A stretch of DNA of 64,000 bases from an uncultured Sphingomonadaceae bacterium (GTDB lineage Bacteria; Pseudomonadota; Alphaproteobacteria; Sphingomonadales; Sphingomonadaceae), in the NCBI GenBank assembly GCA_947493215.1, contig CANLQE010000001.1, forward strand, positions 868,001 to 932,000, given 5' to 3'. The notes under the pieces are model-generated. The model had not been told where the DNA came from and did no database searches. It saw only the letters and a list, made by a program, of their open reading frames with translations. Every line of letters begins with the position of its first letter. Positions within the stretch are counted from its first letter, which is position 1. This document shows, one piece after another, positions 9,125 to 19,153 of this stretch. A program made the position numbers and the translations under genes.

Positions 9125-10501
9125 ATGGTTGCCAGTACATTTGAGCTGTTCAAAATCGGCGTCGGGCCATCCAGCTCGCACACGATGGGGCCGATGTCGG
9201 CGGCTGCCAATTTTGTGGCACGGCTGGCTGATCAGTCGCTGCTTGATCAAGTCACACGGGTAGAAACGAAATTATTCGGTTCGCTTGCGCTAACCGGTAA
9301 GGGGCACGCGACCGATCGCGCGATCCTGTTGGGGTTGTCGGGACAGGTGCCGGAAAATATCGAACCGGATGCGGCCGATGCCCTGGTCGATCAGATCAGA
9401 AGCCGCGCGCGGATCAGCTTGGGCGGCGTGCAAGATATTGGCTTTGATGAGGAAGCGGATCTGATTTTTGATCAGCGCAAACGGCTGGACTTTCACTCCA
9501 ATGCCATGCGCTTTACCGCTTCTAATGGCGATGAGCTATTGGCGACCCGCGTCTATTATTCCGTCGGTGGCGGCGCGATATTGGATGAGGATCAGATTGG
9601 GGCCAATGACCCTGAAAGCGGCCTTTGGGATGTGCCGCATCCCTTTTGCTCGGGCGCTGATCTACTGGCAATTGCCAAGACCAAAGGCCTGTGCATTGCC
9701 GATATCATGCGCAATAATGAGCGTGTCGATAAATCGGATAAAGAAATCAGCGCCGGTATAAGGCAGATATCCGACGCCATGTCAGCCTGCATCGATCGCG
9801 GCATTAAGTCGGGCGGTATATTGCCCGGCGGCCTGCGCGTGAAGCGCCGCGCGCCGCTGATCCATGCGCGCCTGATGGAGCGGCAAGAGCGGGCGCTGTC
9901 TGATCCGTTGACGGTGCTCGACTGGGTCAATCTATGGGCGCTGGCAGTGAATGAAGAAAACGCAGCGGGCGGCAAAGTGGTGACGGCCCCAACCAACGGA
10001 GCGGCGGGCATCGTGCCTTCAGTCCTGCGTTTTTACGAACGCTTTTCACCCAAGGCCGATGTTGCCGGTGTTGAGACATTTCTGCTGACAGCCGCCGCCA
10101 TCGGTTCGCTGTTCAAGGAAAATGCATCCATCTCCGGCGCAGAAGTTGGCTGTCAGGGTGAAGTCGGCGTCGCTTGCTCGATGGCGGCGGCTGGCTTGAC
10201 CGCAGCTTGGGGCGGTACTCCGCTGCAAGTCGAAAATGCCGCCGAAATTGGCATGGAGCATAATCTTGGCCTGACCTGTGATCCGGTCGCCGGACTGGTC
10301 CAGGTGCCCTGTATTGAGCGTAATGCGGTTGGTGCGGTCAAAGCGATAGAGGCGGCGCGGCTGGCGATCATGGGCGATGGCACCCACCGCGTCAGTCTCG
10401 ACGAAGTGATTGAAACCATGCGCAAAACCGGTCTAGATATGAGCGAGCGTTACAAGGAAACATCGCAAGGCGGTCTGGCCGTCAATCTGGTGGAATGTTA
10501 A
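9125..10501 (+). CDS. sdaA: L-serine ammonia-lyase
   Basis: FELFKIGVGPSSSHTMGPMSAAANF; APTNGAAGIVPSVL; GCQGEVGVACSMAAAGL. Confidence 0.94.
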   Translation: MVASTFELFKIGVGPSSSHTMGPMSAAANFVARLADQSLLDQVTRVETKLFGSLALTGKGHATDRAILLGLSGQVPENIEPDAADALVDQIRSRARISLGGVQDIGFDEEADLIFDQRKRLDFHSNAMRFTASNGDELLATRVYYSVGGGAILDEDQIGANDPESGLWDVPHPFCSGADLLAIAKTKGLCIADIMRNNERVDKSDKEISAGIRQISDAMSACIDRGIKSGGILPGGLRVKRRAPLIHARLMERQERALSDPLTVLDWVNLWALAVNEENAAGGKVVTAPTNGAAGIVPSVLRFYERFSPKADVAGVETFLLTAAAIGSLFKENASISGAEVGCQGEVGVACSMAAAGLTAAWGGTPLQVENAAEIGMEHNLGLTCDPVAGLVQVPCIERNAVGAVKAIEAARLAIMGDGTHRVSLDEVIETMRKTGLDMSERYKETSQGGLAVNLVEC

Positions 10502-10528
10502 GATCTTGAAACGCGACCGGAGGAACGA

Positions 10529-11623
10529 ATGAGCAAGTCCAAGTTTTTTAGCAAGCGCCGACTATGGGGCTTGGCCATCGGCATTGGTGTCATTGCGAGC
10601 GCCACATGGCTTCTCCGTCCGGAAATCGGAGCCCGGCTTTTTTCCAATGCAGTAGAAACCGCGGTTAGCCGCGACGTGATAGGCGATCTGCCGGAAGGCA
10701 TGCATCTGGCTTTATGCGGAACCGGATCGCCTTTGCCAGACCCCAGTCGGGCTGGCCCCTGTTCCGCAGTAATCATCGACGGCAAAATGTTCATCGTCGA
10801 TATAGGTGGCGGAGCGGTGCGCCGGCTGGGTGAAATGGGGCTTAGCCCGGGCCGGGTCGAAGCGCTGCTGCTGACCCATTTTCACAGCGACCATATTGAC
10901 GGCATGGGTGAACTATTATTGCAGCGCTGGGCGGGTGGCGGCCATGACGAGCCGTTGCCGGTTATCGCGCCTGAGGGCGTAGCGCCGATAGTTGACGGGA
11001 TAAATGCCGCCTATGCCGCTGATGCCCGCTACCGCGTGGCGCATCATGGTGAAGATATCATGCCGCCATCCGGCATTGGCGGGATTGCGCGTCCCTTTGC
11101 CTTGCCTGCAGACGATGCCGAACAAGTTATTTATGATCAGGATGGCTTGAAAATCACGGCCTTTGTCGTCAGTCACGAACCGGTTGTGCCAGCGGTCGGT
11201 TATCGTTTTGACTACAAAGGTCGCTCCATCGTGTTTAGCGGCGATACAGTCCGAAGCGCAGCGATTGAGAAGGCCTGCAATGGCTGCGACATTTTGGTGC
11301 ATGAAGTGCTGAACGCCGAGATGGTCGCAATCACCGAGGCGGCGATGAAAAAAGCGGCGCGGCCGAGGCTTGAAAAAATCATGGCGGATATTCCCGATTA
11401 TCATGCGACGCCTGCCCAAGCGGTGGAATCGGCTAAGGCTGCCAAAGCGAAAATGCTGGTCTTCTCCCACATCGTTCCGGCGGTGCCGATAGGCTTTCTG
11501 GAAGCCTATTATCTGAAAGATGTGACGGCAGGTTTTCGCGGGAAAATGGTGATGGGCAAAGACGGGATGCTGTTCAGCCTCCCTGCCAATAAGGATAATA
11601 TCGAGCGGCGCGATTTGCTCTAG
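10529..11623 (+). CDS. MBL-fold metallohydrolase, membrane-anchored
   Basis: LLLTHFHSDHIDGMGELL motif; N-terminal TM segment. Confidence 0.88.
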   Translation: MSKSKFFSKRRLWGLAIGIGVIASATWLLRPEIGARLFSNAVETAVSRDVIGDLPEGMHLALCGTGSPLPDPSRAGPCSAVIIDGKMFIVDIGGGAVRRLGEMGLSPGRVEALLLTHFHSDHIDGMGELLLQRWAGGGHDEPLPVIAPEGVAPIVDGINAAYAADARYRVAHHGEDIMPPSGIGGIARPFALPADDAEQVIYDQDGLKITAFVVSHEPVVPAVGYRFDYKGRSIVFSGDTVRSAAIEKACNGCDILVHEVLNAEMVAITEAAMKKAARPRLEKIMADIPDYHATPAQAVESAKAAKAKMLVFSHIVPAVPIGFLEAYYLKDVTAGFRGKMVMGKDGMLFSLPANKDNIERRDLL

Positions 11624-11652
11624 ACTATGCCCCGATACAGGGGAGAAAAGCA

Positions 11653-12657
11653 GTGACCACCAACCGTTTCTGGCAGTTGAATAAACGCCCCGAGAATGAC
11701 GATGTCGCTAGCGCGCTGTCGCTGGAAACCGAAACCATGCCGGAACTGACCGACGGTCAGGTGCTGGTGAAGGCTGCCTATCTTTCGATGGACGCAGGCA
11801 CCCGCATGTGGATGACCGAGCGCGAAGATAGCTATCAGCCGCCACTCGAACTCGGCACAAAAATGGTCGGCTTGGTGCTGGGTCATATCGCAGCGTCCTG
11901 CCATGACGGATTTGCCGAGGGCGATCTGGTACGCGGCTTTGGTCAGTGGGCTGAACATGCAGTGATCGAGCCAGAGCTGGCGGGACTGGTCAAAGTTGAT
12001 GCGGATGTTGGCGACATTAAGCAGCATTTCGGGGTGCTCGGGTTTAATGGCTGGACCGCTCTATGGGGCTTGAAGGAAACCGCTGGCGTTGAGGCTGGGC
12101 ATAATGTTCTGGTTTCGGCGGCTGCGGGTGCAACTGGTGTGCTGGCTTGCCAGATTGCGAAAATATTGGGCGCCAATGTCTATGGTCTGGCCGGTGGCCC
12201 GGACAAGTGCCGCTGGCTGGAGGAAGAGCTCGGAATCACCAAGGCGATTGATTATAAGAATGATGATATCGCGGCTGAGCTGGCGAAAGTTGAAGGCGGG
12301 ATCAACGCCTATTTCGACAATGTCGGCGGACCTATCCTTGATGATGTGCTGCCCAATATGGCGCTTTATGGCCGCGTGGCTCTATGCGGTTTGCTGGCCC
12401 AGTATAAAGGCGATGGGCGCGGGCAGGGGCCGGAGAATTTTGACCAGATCCTGATGAAACGCCTGCGCGTTGAAGGCTTTTTCTCTCCCGACTTCATGGA
12501 TCAGGGCGAGCGGTTGACCGTGCAGCTTAAGGCGTGGCTGGATCAAGGGCTGATCGATACGCCATTTGATGTAACCGCCGGGATCGAGAATGTTTTGACC
12601 GCTTATGACAAGCTCTTCAGCGGCGGCAATATCGGCAAGGTGCTCGTTAAGCTGTAG
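11653..12657 (+). CDS. Zinc-type/MDR NADP-dependent oxidoreductase (prostaglandin reductase-like)
   Basis: MTTNRFWQLNKRPENDD...; VLVSAAAGATGVLACQIAKILGANVYGLAGG. Confidence 0.88.
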   Translation: MTTNRFWQLNKRPENDDVASALSLETETMPELTDGQVLVKAAYLSMDAGTRMWMTEREDSYQPPLELGTKMVGLVLGHIAASCHDGFAEGDLVRGFGQWAEHAVIEPELAGLVKVDADVGDIKQHFGVLGFNGWTALWGLKETAGVEAGHNVLVSAAAGATGVLACQIAKILGANVYGLAGGPDKCRWLEEELGITKAIDYKNDDIAAELAKVEGGINAYFDNVGGPILDDVLPNMALYGRVALCGLLAQYKGDGRGQGPENFDQILMKRLRVEGFFSPDFMDQGERLTVQLKAWLDQGLIDTPFDVTAGIENVLTAYDKLFSGGNIGKVLVKL

Positions 12658-13807
12658 GCTTTAACCGTATACCCCAAAGCGCGAAGCCCATGATCAGGCT
12701 AGCAAAGACCAGCGAGATCGCGACGATCGCGTCCCAGCCGCCCCAGGCATAGGCAGCGGTGCCAAGCCAACTCGATAGACCGCCGCCGATAAACATGATG
12801 ACAATATAGATGGTCATCAACCGGGTGCGGATTTCCGGTGCGCGGCCGAACAGGATCGTGCGATTGGCGACATCCATGGATGCGCCGCCAAAATTGCTGA
12901 ACATGATCGGCAGGATCAGGATCCAGATACTCTGGCCAGCGAAGATCAAGAGGACCGCGCCAATAAGCTGGGCGACGGCAAACAGCGCGCGCGCTTTCTC
13001 CGCGCCGATCCGGTTTGCCAAGCGGCCCGACCACGGAGCGACAAAAACATTAGATGCGGCGAGTAATGCCAGATAGCCCACAACATCGACGCCATAGCCG
13101 ATTTCCGGGCTCGTGATATGCAGACCGATGCCGAGCCATAAGGCGAGGAAAAAGCCAAAGGAGAGCGCTTGCAACAATCCCGCGAGCAACACGTCCGGCA
13201 TGGTTTTGATGATTGGCCAGAGGGAGGCAATCAGCGCGCCATAGCTTTCCTGCGGCTCGCTATCATCACGTAGTTTTTCATCTTTTTCCATGATCAGCGG
13301 CAAGATGATGAGCAGGGCCAAGGTCAGCGCCGTGCCGACCCAATAGGCCGATCGCCAGCCAAAATAATGCCCCAACACGCCAGCGCCCGCGCGGCTGCCC
13401 AGCAAGCCAACGGTGATGCCCGCTGACATGATTCCGGTAACATGGCCAATACGATCGGGGCGGACCCGCTTGGTAACATAAGCGGGTAGCAAATAAGGCG
13501 TGATGGTCGCAAAGCCGAGCAGTGAGGACGCGGCGACGAACAAACGGAAATCCTGTGCCGTTGCCATAGCGAGCAGCGCCAGAAATTGGCCCGCGACAAA
13601 GGTAATGACCAGCTTGCGATTGTTGACCCGGTCGCCGAGCGGCAACAGCAATAATATGCCCAGCGCCAGCGCGATCTGATTAAACGCTGGCACTAGCCCC
13701 AACAGGGTTCCGCTCACACCAAAATCATCACCGACCGGTGCGATGAGCGGATGAATATAATAGCCGTTCGCCACGGCGACGGCACAGGCCATGGAAAAGA
13801 AAAACAA
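12647..13807 (-). CDS. MFS transporter
   Basis: 12-TM MFS pattern (LALGILLLLPLGDRVNNRKLVI). Start uncertain: the frame stays open upstream of 13807 without an ATG. Confidence 0.85.
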   Translation of the reverse strand: MFFFSMACAVAVANGYYIHPLIAPVGDDFGVSGTLLGLVPAFNQIALALGILLLLPLGDRVNNRKLVITFVAGQFLALLAMATAQDFRLFVAASSLLGFATITPYLLPAYVTKRVRPDRIGHVTGIMSAGITVGLLGSRAGAGVLGHYFGWRSAYWVGTALTLALLIILPLIMEKDEKLRDDSEPQESYGALIASLWPIIKTMPDVLLAGLLQALSFGFFLALWLGIGLHITSPEIGYGVDVVGYLALLAASNVFVAPWSGRLANRIGAEKARALFAVAQLIGAVLLIFAGQSIWILILPIMFSNFGGASMDVANRTILFGRAPEIRTRLMTIYIVIMFIGGGLSSWLGTAAYAWGGWDAIVAISLVFASLIMGFALWGIRLKPTA

Positions 13808-13935
13808 TTTTGTTTCACTAATCCGGCGCGGCGTCGTTTTGGCAGAGGATTTGGCGGCGTCGGTCAGAATATCGGCTTTCTATCGAGAGCTTGCGATGCC
13901 CTTGCCGAAAGCGGAGCCCCAAGTCCTCTACCTGT

Positions 13936-14616
13936 TTAGCTAGCGTCGATCACTTTCTCCAGCTCTTTCAAGACATCGCCATATGTCCGATCGTTAAGCA
14001 ACTGCACCAGCTTGGGATCTGCAACATCGGGACTGCCGCTATGAAACGGCGGGTCGGGGTCATATTCAAGCCCAAGCTGGACGGCCTCGGCAAAGGGCTG
14101 GCCGGCAATTTCGGCAATCACGGTCAGCGCAAAATCGATGCCCGAGGTTACTCCGCCAGCGGTAATCACATTGCCATCCTTGACCACGCGGGCAGGTTCA
14201 TATGTCGCGCCGAATTTTTCTAACAGTGATGTATAGGCCCAATGGCTGGTTGCGCGCTTGCCTTGCAGCAGTCCGGCCGCACCCAATGCCAGCGATCCAG
14301 TGCAAACCGAGGTGACATATTGCGCGCCCGCTGCTTGATCGCGCAGGAATTGCAATGTTTCCTGATCCTGCATCACATCCCGCGTGCCAAAGCCGCCGGG
14401 AACGCATAGCAAATCAGCTTGCGGGCAATCGGCCAAATCTGTGTTCGGCAACATTGCAAAGCCGCTATCGGTCTGGATGGGCTGCACGGCCTTTGCCGCA
14501 GTATGCACCACCGCTCCCGGCATGCGCGCCAGAAATTGTGCGGGACCGGTAAAATCAAGCTGCGTGATGCCGTCGAACAACAGGAAAACAATGTGGAAAT
14601 TTTTGGATTCGTTCAT
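13936..14616 (-). CDS. DJ-1/PfpI family protein
   Basis: FLLFDGITQLDFTGPAQFLARMPG; YVTSVCTGSLALGAAGLLQGKRATSHW. Confidence 0.9.
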   Translation of the reverse strand: MNESKNFHIVFLLFDGITQLDFTGPAQFLARMPGAVVHTAAKAVQPIQTDSGFAMLPNTDLADCPQADLLCVPGGFGTRDVMQDQETLQFLRDQAAGAQYVTSVCTGSLALGAAGLLQGKRATSHWAYTSLLEKFGATYEPARVVKDGNVITAGGVTSGIDFALTVIAEIAGQPFAEAVQLGLEYDPDPPFHSGSPDVADPKLVQLLNDRTYGDVLKELEKVIDAS

Positions 14617-14769
14617 GGGTCACTCCTATCTTTGAGAAATGCCCAGGCGATCGGCTGAAATTTGTCCGTTCCCCGATGGTCATCCATCTTGATTTCGCCA
14701 GTAGCGGACTTCCGCCTCATAGCATCAGATCACGGTATCGAGAAGACGGAAATGCTGCACTGGCGCGCA

Positions 14770-16023
14770 CTATTCGCTGCGCAGCGCCTCAATCGGCGAC
14801 AGCCGCGAGGCGCGAACCGCCGGGTAACCGCCGAACAGCAAGCCGATAAAGGCGGAGAAAATTATGGCACCAATGCCAACGCCAACCCCGATAGGAACCG
14901 GGAAATCCGCATAGACGGTGAGTGCGGTGCCGCCGGCAATGGCAAGTATCAGCCCCATCGCTCCGCCAATTACACAGAGAACCGCGGCCTCGACCAGAAA
15001 CTGATTGCGGATATCGCTGCGTTTGGCGCCCAGCGCCATGCGCAGGCCGATTTCGCGGGTGCGCTCGGTGACGCTGACCAGCATGATATTCATGATCCCG
15101 ATGCCCCCGACCAACAGCGATATGGATGCAATCGCAACGAGCACAATCTGGAATATGCCGGTCACTTGGGCCGATTCCTTCATAAATTCTTCGGTTGTGC
15201 GGATGGTGAAGGGGTTAATATCCTTGCCGCGCACCCGATAGCGTTCGCGCAGCAATCTGGTCATTTCTCGTTTGGCCTGCGGCAGCGACACGCCGTCTTC
15301 AAAGCCGACAAACAACATTTGCAAATCATCTGGTCCAGCAAGCGTGTCGCCCGAAAAACGTTGTCGCATCGTACTGATCGGCATCAGCGCGATGTCGTCA
15401 TTATCATTGCCAAAACTTGATCCTTTGGACTCTGTTATCCCAATAACACTAAACGGCGCGCGGTTGATCCGGATCGTCTCGCCCACCGGATCAAAATCGC
15501 CGAACAATTTTCGCGCGACAGTAGGGCCCAGTACCACGACCCTCGCGGCGGAGCGGACGTCGGCTTCGGTTATGAAACGCCCCGATTCGGCGACGAGATT
15601 GGACACTTTGCCATAGCCCGGTGTTGCGCCGATAGCGTTGGTGGATGCGTTGCGCCCCGCGACGACTAGCTGGATATTGGACCGCAATTGCGGTGCGATA
15701 TCGGAAATACCGCTAATCTGTTTTTCGATTGCACGGGCATCCCGCATCGTCAGCCGGCCGCGATCAAAAGAGCGCCGGCCACCTTCACCAGTATCCGGTT
15801 GCGGAAAGACCAGCGCCATGTTGGAGCCAAGCGCGTTGATCGATTGCATCACCGACACTTGCGCGCCGGACCCGACCGCAACCGCTAGTGTCACCGCAAA
15901 CACGCCAATCATCACGCCCAAGGTCGTCAATATCGAGCGCATCAAATTGGTCCGCAACGCGGTCATCGCAATGGCCACATTGACGATCCAGCCAGCAGCT
16001 TTTTGTCCCAGATTGCCGATCAT
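14770..16023 (-). CDS. MacB-like ABC transporter permease
   Basis: MRSILTTLGVMIGVFAVTLAVAVGSGAQ; VGGIGIMNIMLVSVTERTREIGLRMALGAKRSDI. Confidence 0.93.
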   Translation of the reverse strand: MIGNLGQKAAGWIVNVAIAMTALRTNLMRSILTTLGVMIGVFAVTLAVAVGSGAQVSVMQSINALGSNMALVFPQPDTGEGGRRSFDRGRLTMRDARAIEKQISGISDIAPQLRSNIQLVVAGRNASTNAIGATPGYGKVSNLVAESGRFITEADVRSAARVVVLGPTVARKLFGDFDPVGETIRINRAPFSVIGITESKGSSFGNDNDDIALMPISTMRQRFSGDTLAGPDDLQMLFVGFEDGVSLPQAKREMTRLLRERYRVRGKDINPFTIRTTEEFMKESAQVTGIFQIVLVAIASISLLVGGIGIMNIMLVSVTERTREIGLRMALGAKRSDIRNQFLVEAAVLCVIGGAMGLILAIAGGTALTVYADFPVPIGVGVGIGAIIFSAFIGLLFGGYPAVRASRLSPIEALRSE

Positions 16024-16724
16024 GGGTCCACCGTCCGGCGTTTCTTAACCGCGATATCCTCGATCACTTTGCCGTCGCGAAATTCGATCCGGCGTTTGGC
16101 ACGATTTGCGATTTCCGCTTCATGGGTGACAACGATGATGGTGATGCCCTGATCATTGAGCGTCTGAAAAATCTGCATGATGTCTTCGGATGTCTTGCTG
16201 TCGAGCGCACCTGTCGGTTCGTCAGCTAGCAAGATCACCGGTTCCGTGACCAGCGCCCGGGCGATGGCGACCCGTTGTTGCTGGCCTCCCGATAACTTGG
16301 CGGGGCTATGATCGAGCCGGTCACCAAGACCCATTTCTTCCAGTTTGGCCTGTGCCTTCGCTCGGCGTTCTTCGCCGCCTAGCCCGGCATAGATGAGCGG
16401 GACCGCGACATTGTCGAGCGCAGTTGTGCGCGCGAGCAGGTTGAACTGTTGAAACACGAAACCGATTTTCTGGTTGCGCAGCTCAGCCAGCGCGTCGCCG
16501 TCCCGGTCGCTGGTCGCTATGCCGTCAATCCGCACATCGCCCGATGTTGGTACGTCGAGACAGCCGATCATGTTCATGAAGGTGGATTTGCCCGATCCGC
16601 TGGCGCCCATAATCGCGACATATTCGCCGCGGTCGATGGACAGTGATACGCCATCCACCGCGCGAACCGTTTCGCCACCCAGCTCGTAATTTTTGACCAG
16701 ATCCTGTGTTTCAACCAGGGCCAT
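16020..16724 (-). CDS. ABC transporter ATP-binding protein (MacB/LolD type)
   Basis: Walker [10 protein letters not shown]; signature [29 protein letters not shown]. Confidence 0.95.
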   Translation of the reverse strand: MALVETQDLVKNYELGGETVRAVDGVSLSIDRGEYVAIMGASGSGKSTFMNMIGCLDVPTSGDVRIDGIATSDRDGDALAELRNQKIGFVFQQFNLLARTTALDNVAVPLIYAGLGGEERRAKAQAKLEEMGLGDRLDHSPAKLSGGQQQRVAIARALVTEPVILLADEPTGALDSKTSEDIMQIFQTLNDQGITIIVVTHEAEIANRAKRRIEFRDGKVIEDIAVKKRRTVDP

Positions 16725-16728
16725 CGTC

Positions 16729-18012
16729 TTATGTATTCCCGCGGGCAAATTCATCCTCGTCTTCGTCATCTTCTTTTTCAAGATTCTTTGAACGGACGAG
16801 GATTTTCTCTTTTTCTTTCAGCCCTTTGATGATTTCGACATAATCTTCTCCGGCAAGCCCAATGGTGACCTTGCGCCGAACCGGCTTATAGGGATCATCG
16901 CTGGCTATCCAGATAGTGGCGGTACGCGTTTTTTTCGCTTTTTTGTCTGCAGGCTTGGTAGCGTCTTCTTCATCTTCGTCAGGCCGGTCATCCTTGCGCG
17001 GACGAAAACGGATGGCGGGCGCAGGAATGCGCAGCACGTTGGCCTTGGTGCCGGTCACAATTTCGACGTTGGCGGTCATGCCGGTTAGCAATTTGCCTTG
17101 TTTGTTGTCGACATCAAGGATCACCAGATAGCTGACGACATTCTGTTCTTCTGTTGCCGATTTACGGATCTGACCCACTTTGGCGACAAAAGTATCGTCG
17201 GGATAGCTGTCGACGGTGAAGCGAACGAGCTGATCCACGCGGACCTGTCCGATATCGGCTTCGTCGACGGAAGCTTCAACCTGCATACGGCTGGTGTCCG
17301 CGGCGATTTCAAACAGGTTGGGTGTCTGAAAACTGGCGGCCACGGTGGTGCCGGGCTCGACCAGCTTGTTGATCACGACGCCGCTGGTCGGTGCGAGGAT
17401 ACGGGTGCGATCGAGGTCGAGTTGGGCAGAGGACAGCTCCGCCGTACTTTGCGCTATTTGCGCGCGTCCGCTCTGCGCCTGTGCCTTAGCGGTGCTTAGG
17501 GAGGCCTGCGCATTGGCAAGGGCATTACGAGCCTGGTCAATCCCGGCTTTGGATACAAAACCCTTTTCCGCTAGCTGCTTTTGCCGTTCAAACTCTCGAG
17601 ATTGGACTTGGAAGTCGGTTTGGGCGCGGATGATTGATGCTTCGGCCTGCGCGAGATTGGCGCGCGACAATTCTACTTGTGCGCGGGCCTGCGAAACGCG
17701 CGCTTGTATGCGTGTTGGATCAATTCTGGCCAGCACTTGACCGGCGGTAACGGGCGAATTGAAATCGACATAGACGTCGGTCACCTGTCCGGAAATCTCT
17801 GAGCCGACATTGATGGTATTGAGCGCGCGTAATTTGCCGCTGGCAGACACGATGCGAGCGACTTCCCCGCGGCTGGCCGGTTCGGTGACATATTCATAGG
17901 TCGCTGGCGATGGAACGAGAACCTTGTAAAGGATCGCGATAACAACAAGGGCGATCAGGCCGGAAATGACTGGATGAAGACGCATCCATGCGAGAGCCCG
18001 TTTGATAATCAC
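16729..18012 (-). CDS. MacA-like periplasmic adaptor (HlyD/RND-type)
   Basis: GSEISGQVTDVYVDFNSPVTAGQVLARIDPTRIQARVSQARAQVELSRANLAQAE; acidic/basic linker near the C-terminus. Confidence 0.9.
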   Translation of the reverse strand: MIIKRALAWMRLHPVISGLIALVVIAILYKVLVPSPATYEYVTEPASRGEVARIVSASGKLRALNTINVGSEISGQVTDVYVDFNSPVTAGQVLARIDPTRIQARVSQARAQVELSRANLAQAEASIIRAQTDFQVQSREFERQKQLAEKGFVSKAGIDQARNALANAQASLSTAKAQAQSGRAQIAQSTAELSSAQLDLDRTRILAPTSGVVINKLVEPGTTVAASFQTPNLFEIAADTSRMQVEASVDEADIGQVRVDQLVRFTVDSYPDDTFVAKVGQIRKSATEEQNVVSYLVILDVDNKQGKLLTGMTANVEIVTGTKANVLRIPAPAIRFRPRKDDRPDEDEEDATKPADKKAKKTRTATIWIASDDPYKPVRRKVTIGLAGEDYVEIIKGLKEKEKILVRSKNLEKEDDEDEDEFARGNT

Positions 18013-18087
18013 TGCACCCCTGTATTAGTTAGATAGGTCACTATGGCAGGTCGTATCTCCATAGGCAATAAGTCTTCGATCAACAGC

Positions 18088-19020
18088 CTAATCTAGAAAG
18101 GGCGCAACGCTATGGCGCTGGCCGATCATTAAGGCATCGGCGGTCAGTTTGAGCGGAGCCAGATCAACATGGGATTGTCCTGAATCCATCAAATCAACAA
18201 ATTTGGCGTAGATCATCGGATATTCGTCATTTTCTTGCTGCTGCACAACTGTCTTTCCGTCAATTTTGAGCACGCTGCCGCCCTGTTCTAAATCGAGCAG
18301 ATTGGTTCTGGTCTGTATAGATATCGTCCAGATCTCATCACTGGTGATGCGAAAATCGAAATTGGCACGTGCTTCTTCTGCAAAGCCACCTGAGAATTTG
18401 ATATCAGCCGCGATTGGAGCCTGATGGTTCTCTGCTACAAACAGGTTCGCCTCATCGACATGAAAATCCACCGGTAGGATTTTGGTAGCGATGGATAGCG
18501 CGTTAATGCCCGGATCAAAGACCCCGAAACCGCCTGCTTCCCAAATCCAGGTCTGCTCAGGATGCCATTTGCGGACATTTTCCCGCCAGCTAATCGCAAA
18601 GGATATGATGTCTTGATCGGCGAGAAACGCAGCGGCTTTGTCGACGGCTTCATTATATTGTGCATGCCATGTCGCAAAAAGCGTGCGGCCGGTTGATTCA
18701 GCGTAGTTGGACAGCTGTTCGACTTCCATGAGAGTCGCGCCAGGCGGCTTTTCGAGCAAGACATGCCAGCCCTCACCCATCGCTTCCCGAGCGATATCAG
18801 CGCGGCCTTTCGGCGGTGTACAAAGGGCAATAGCATCCACTTTGACATCGCTTTGAGCCAGCTCTTGTAGAGAGGCAAAGATCGGAATGCCTTCTGGGGA
18901 CTCGCTGCGACTGCTGATAATGGCGACCAATTCAGCACCCTTGGTTTTCGCAATGGCGGGGACATGCTGGTCTTTTGCGATTTTGCCGTAACCCATGATC
19001 GCGATGTGCTTATTGCTCAT
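18088..19020 (-). CDS. Gfo/Idh/MocA oxidoreductase, probable D-galactose 1-dehydrogenase
   Basis: MSNKHIAIMGYGKIAKDQHVPAIAKTKGAELVAIIS; HVLLEKPPGATLMEVEQL; in a galactose locus. Confidence 0.8.
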   Translation of the reverse strand: MSNKHIAIMGYGKIAKDQHVPAIAKTKGAELVAIISSRSESPEGIPIFASLQELAQSDVKVDAIALCTPPKGRADIAREAMGEGWHVLLEKPPGATLMEVEQLSNYAESTGRTLFATWHAQYNEAVDKAAAFLADQDIISFAISWRENVRKWHPEQTWIWEAGGFGVFDPGINALSIATKILPVDFHVDEANLFVAENHQAPIAADIKFSGGFAEEARANFDFRITSDEIWTISIQTRTNLLDLEQGGSVLKIDGKTVVQQQENDEYPMIYAKFVDLMDSGQSHVDLAPLKLTADALMIGQRHSVAPFLD

Positions 19021-19066
19021 AGTATCACTAACCCTAGGTGTCAGCCGGACATTCGGCTTGCATAAG

Positions 19067-19080
19067 TCATATCAATATGA
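19067..19080. promoter_or_regulatory. Palindrome in divergent promoter region (candidate operator)
   Basis: TCATAT-CA-ATATGA, perfect 6-2-6 inverted repeat. Confidence 0.4.
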
Positions 19081-19153
19081 TCATGTGAATGACTATCTGG
19101 CGTCGCTTTTGTCAAGCTTTGCCGATGGCAAAGCAACTGAGATGGGAAAATAG

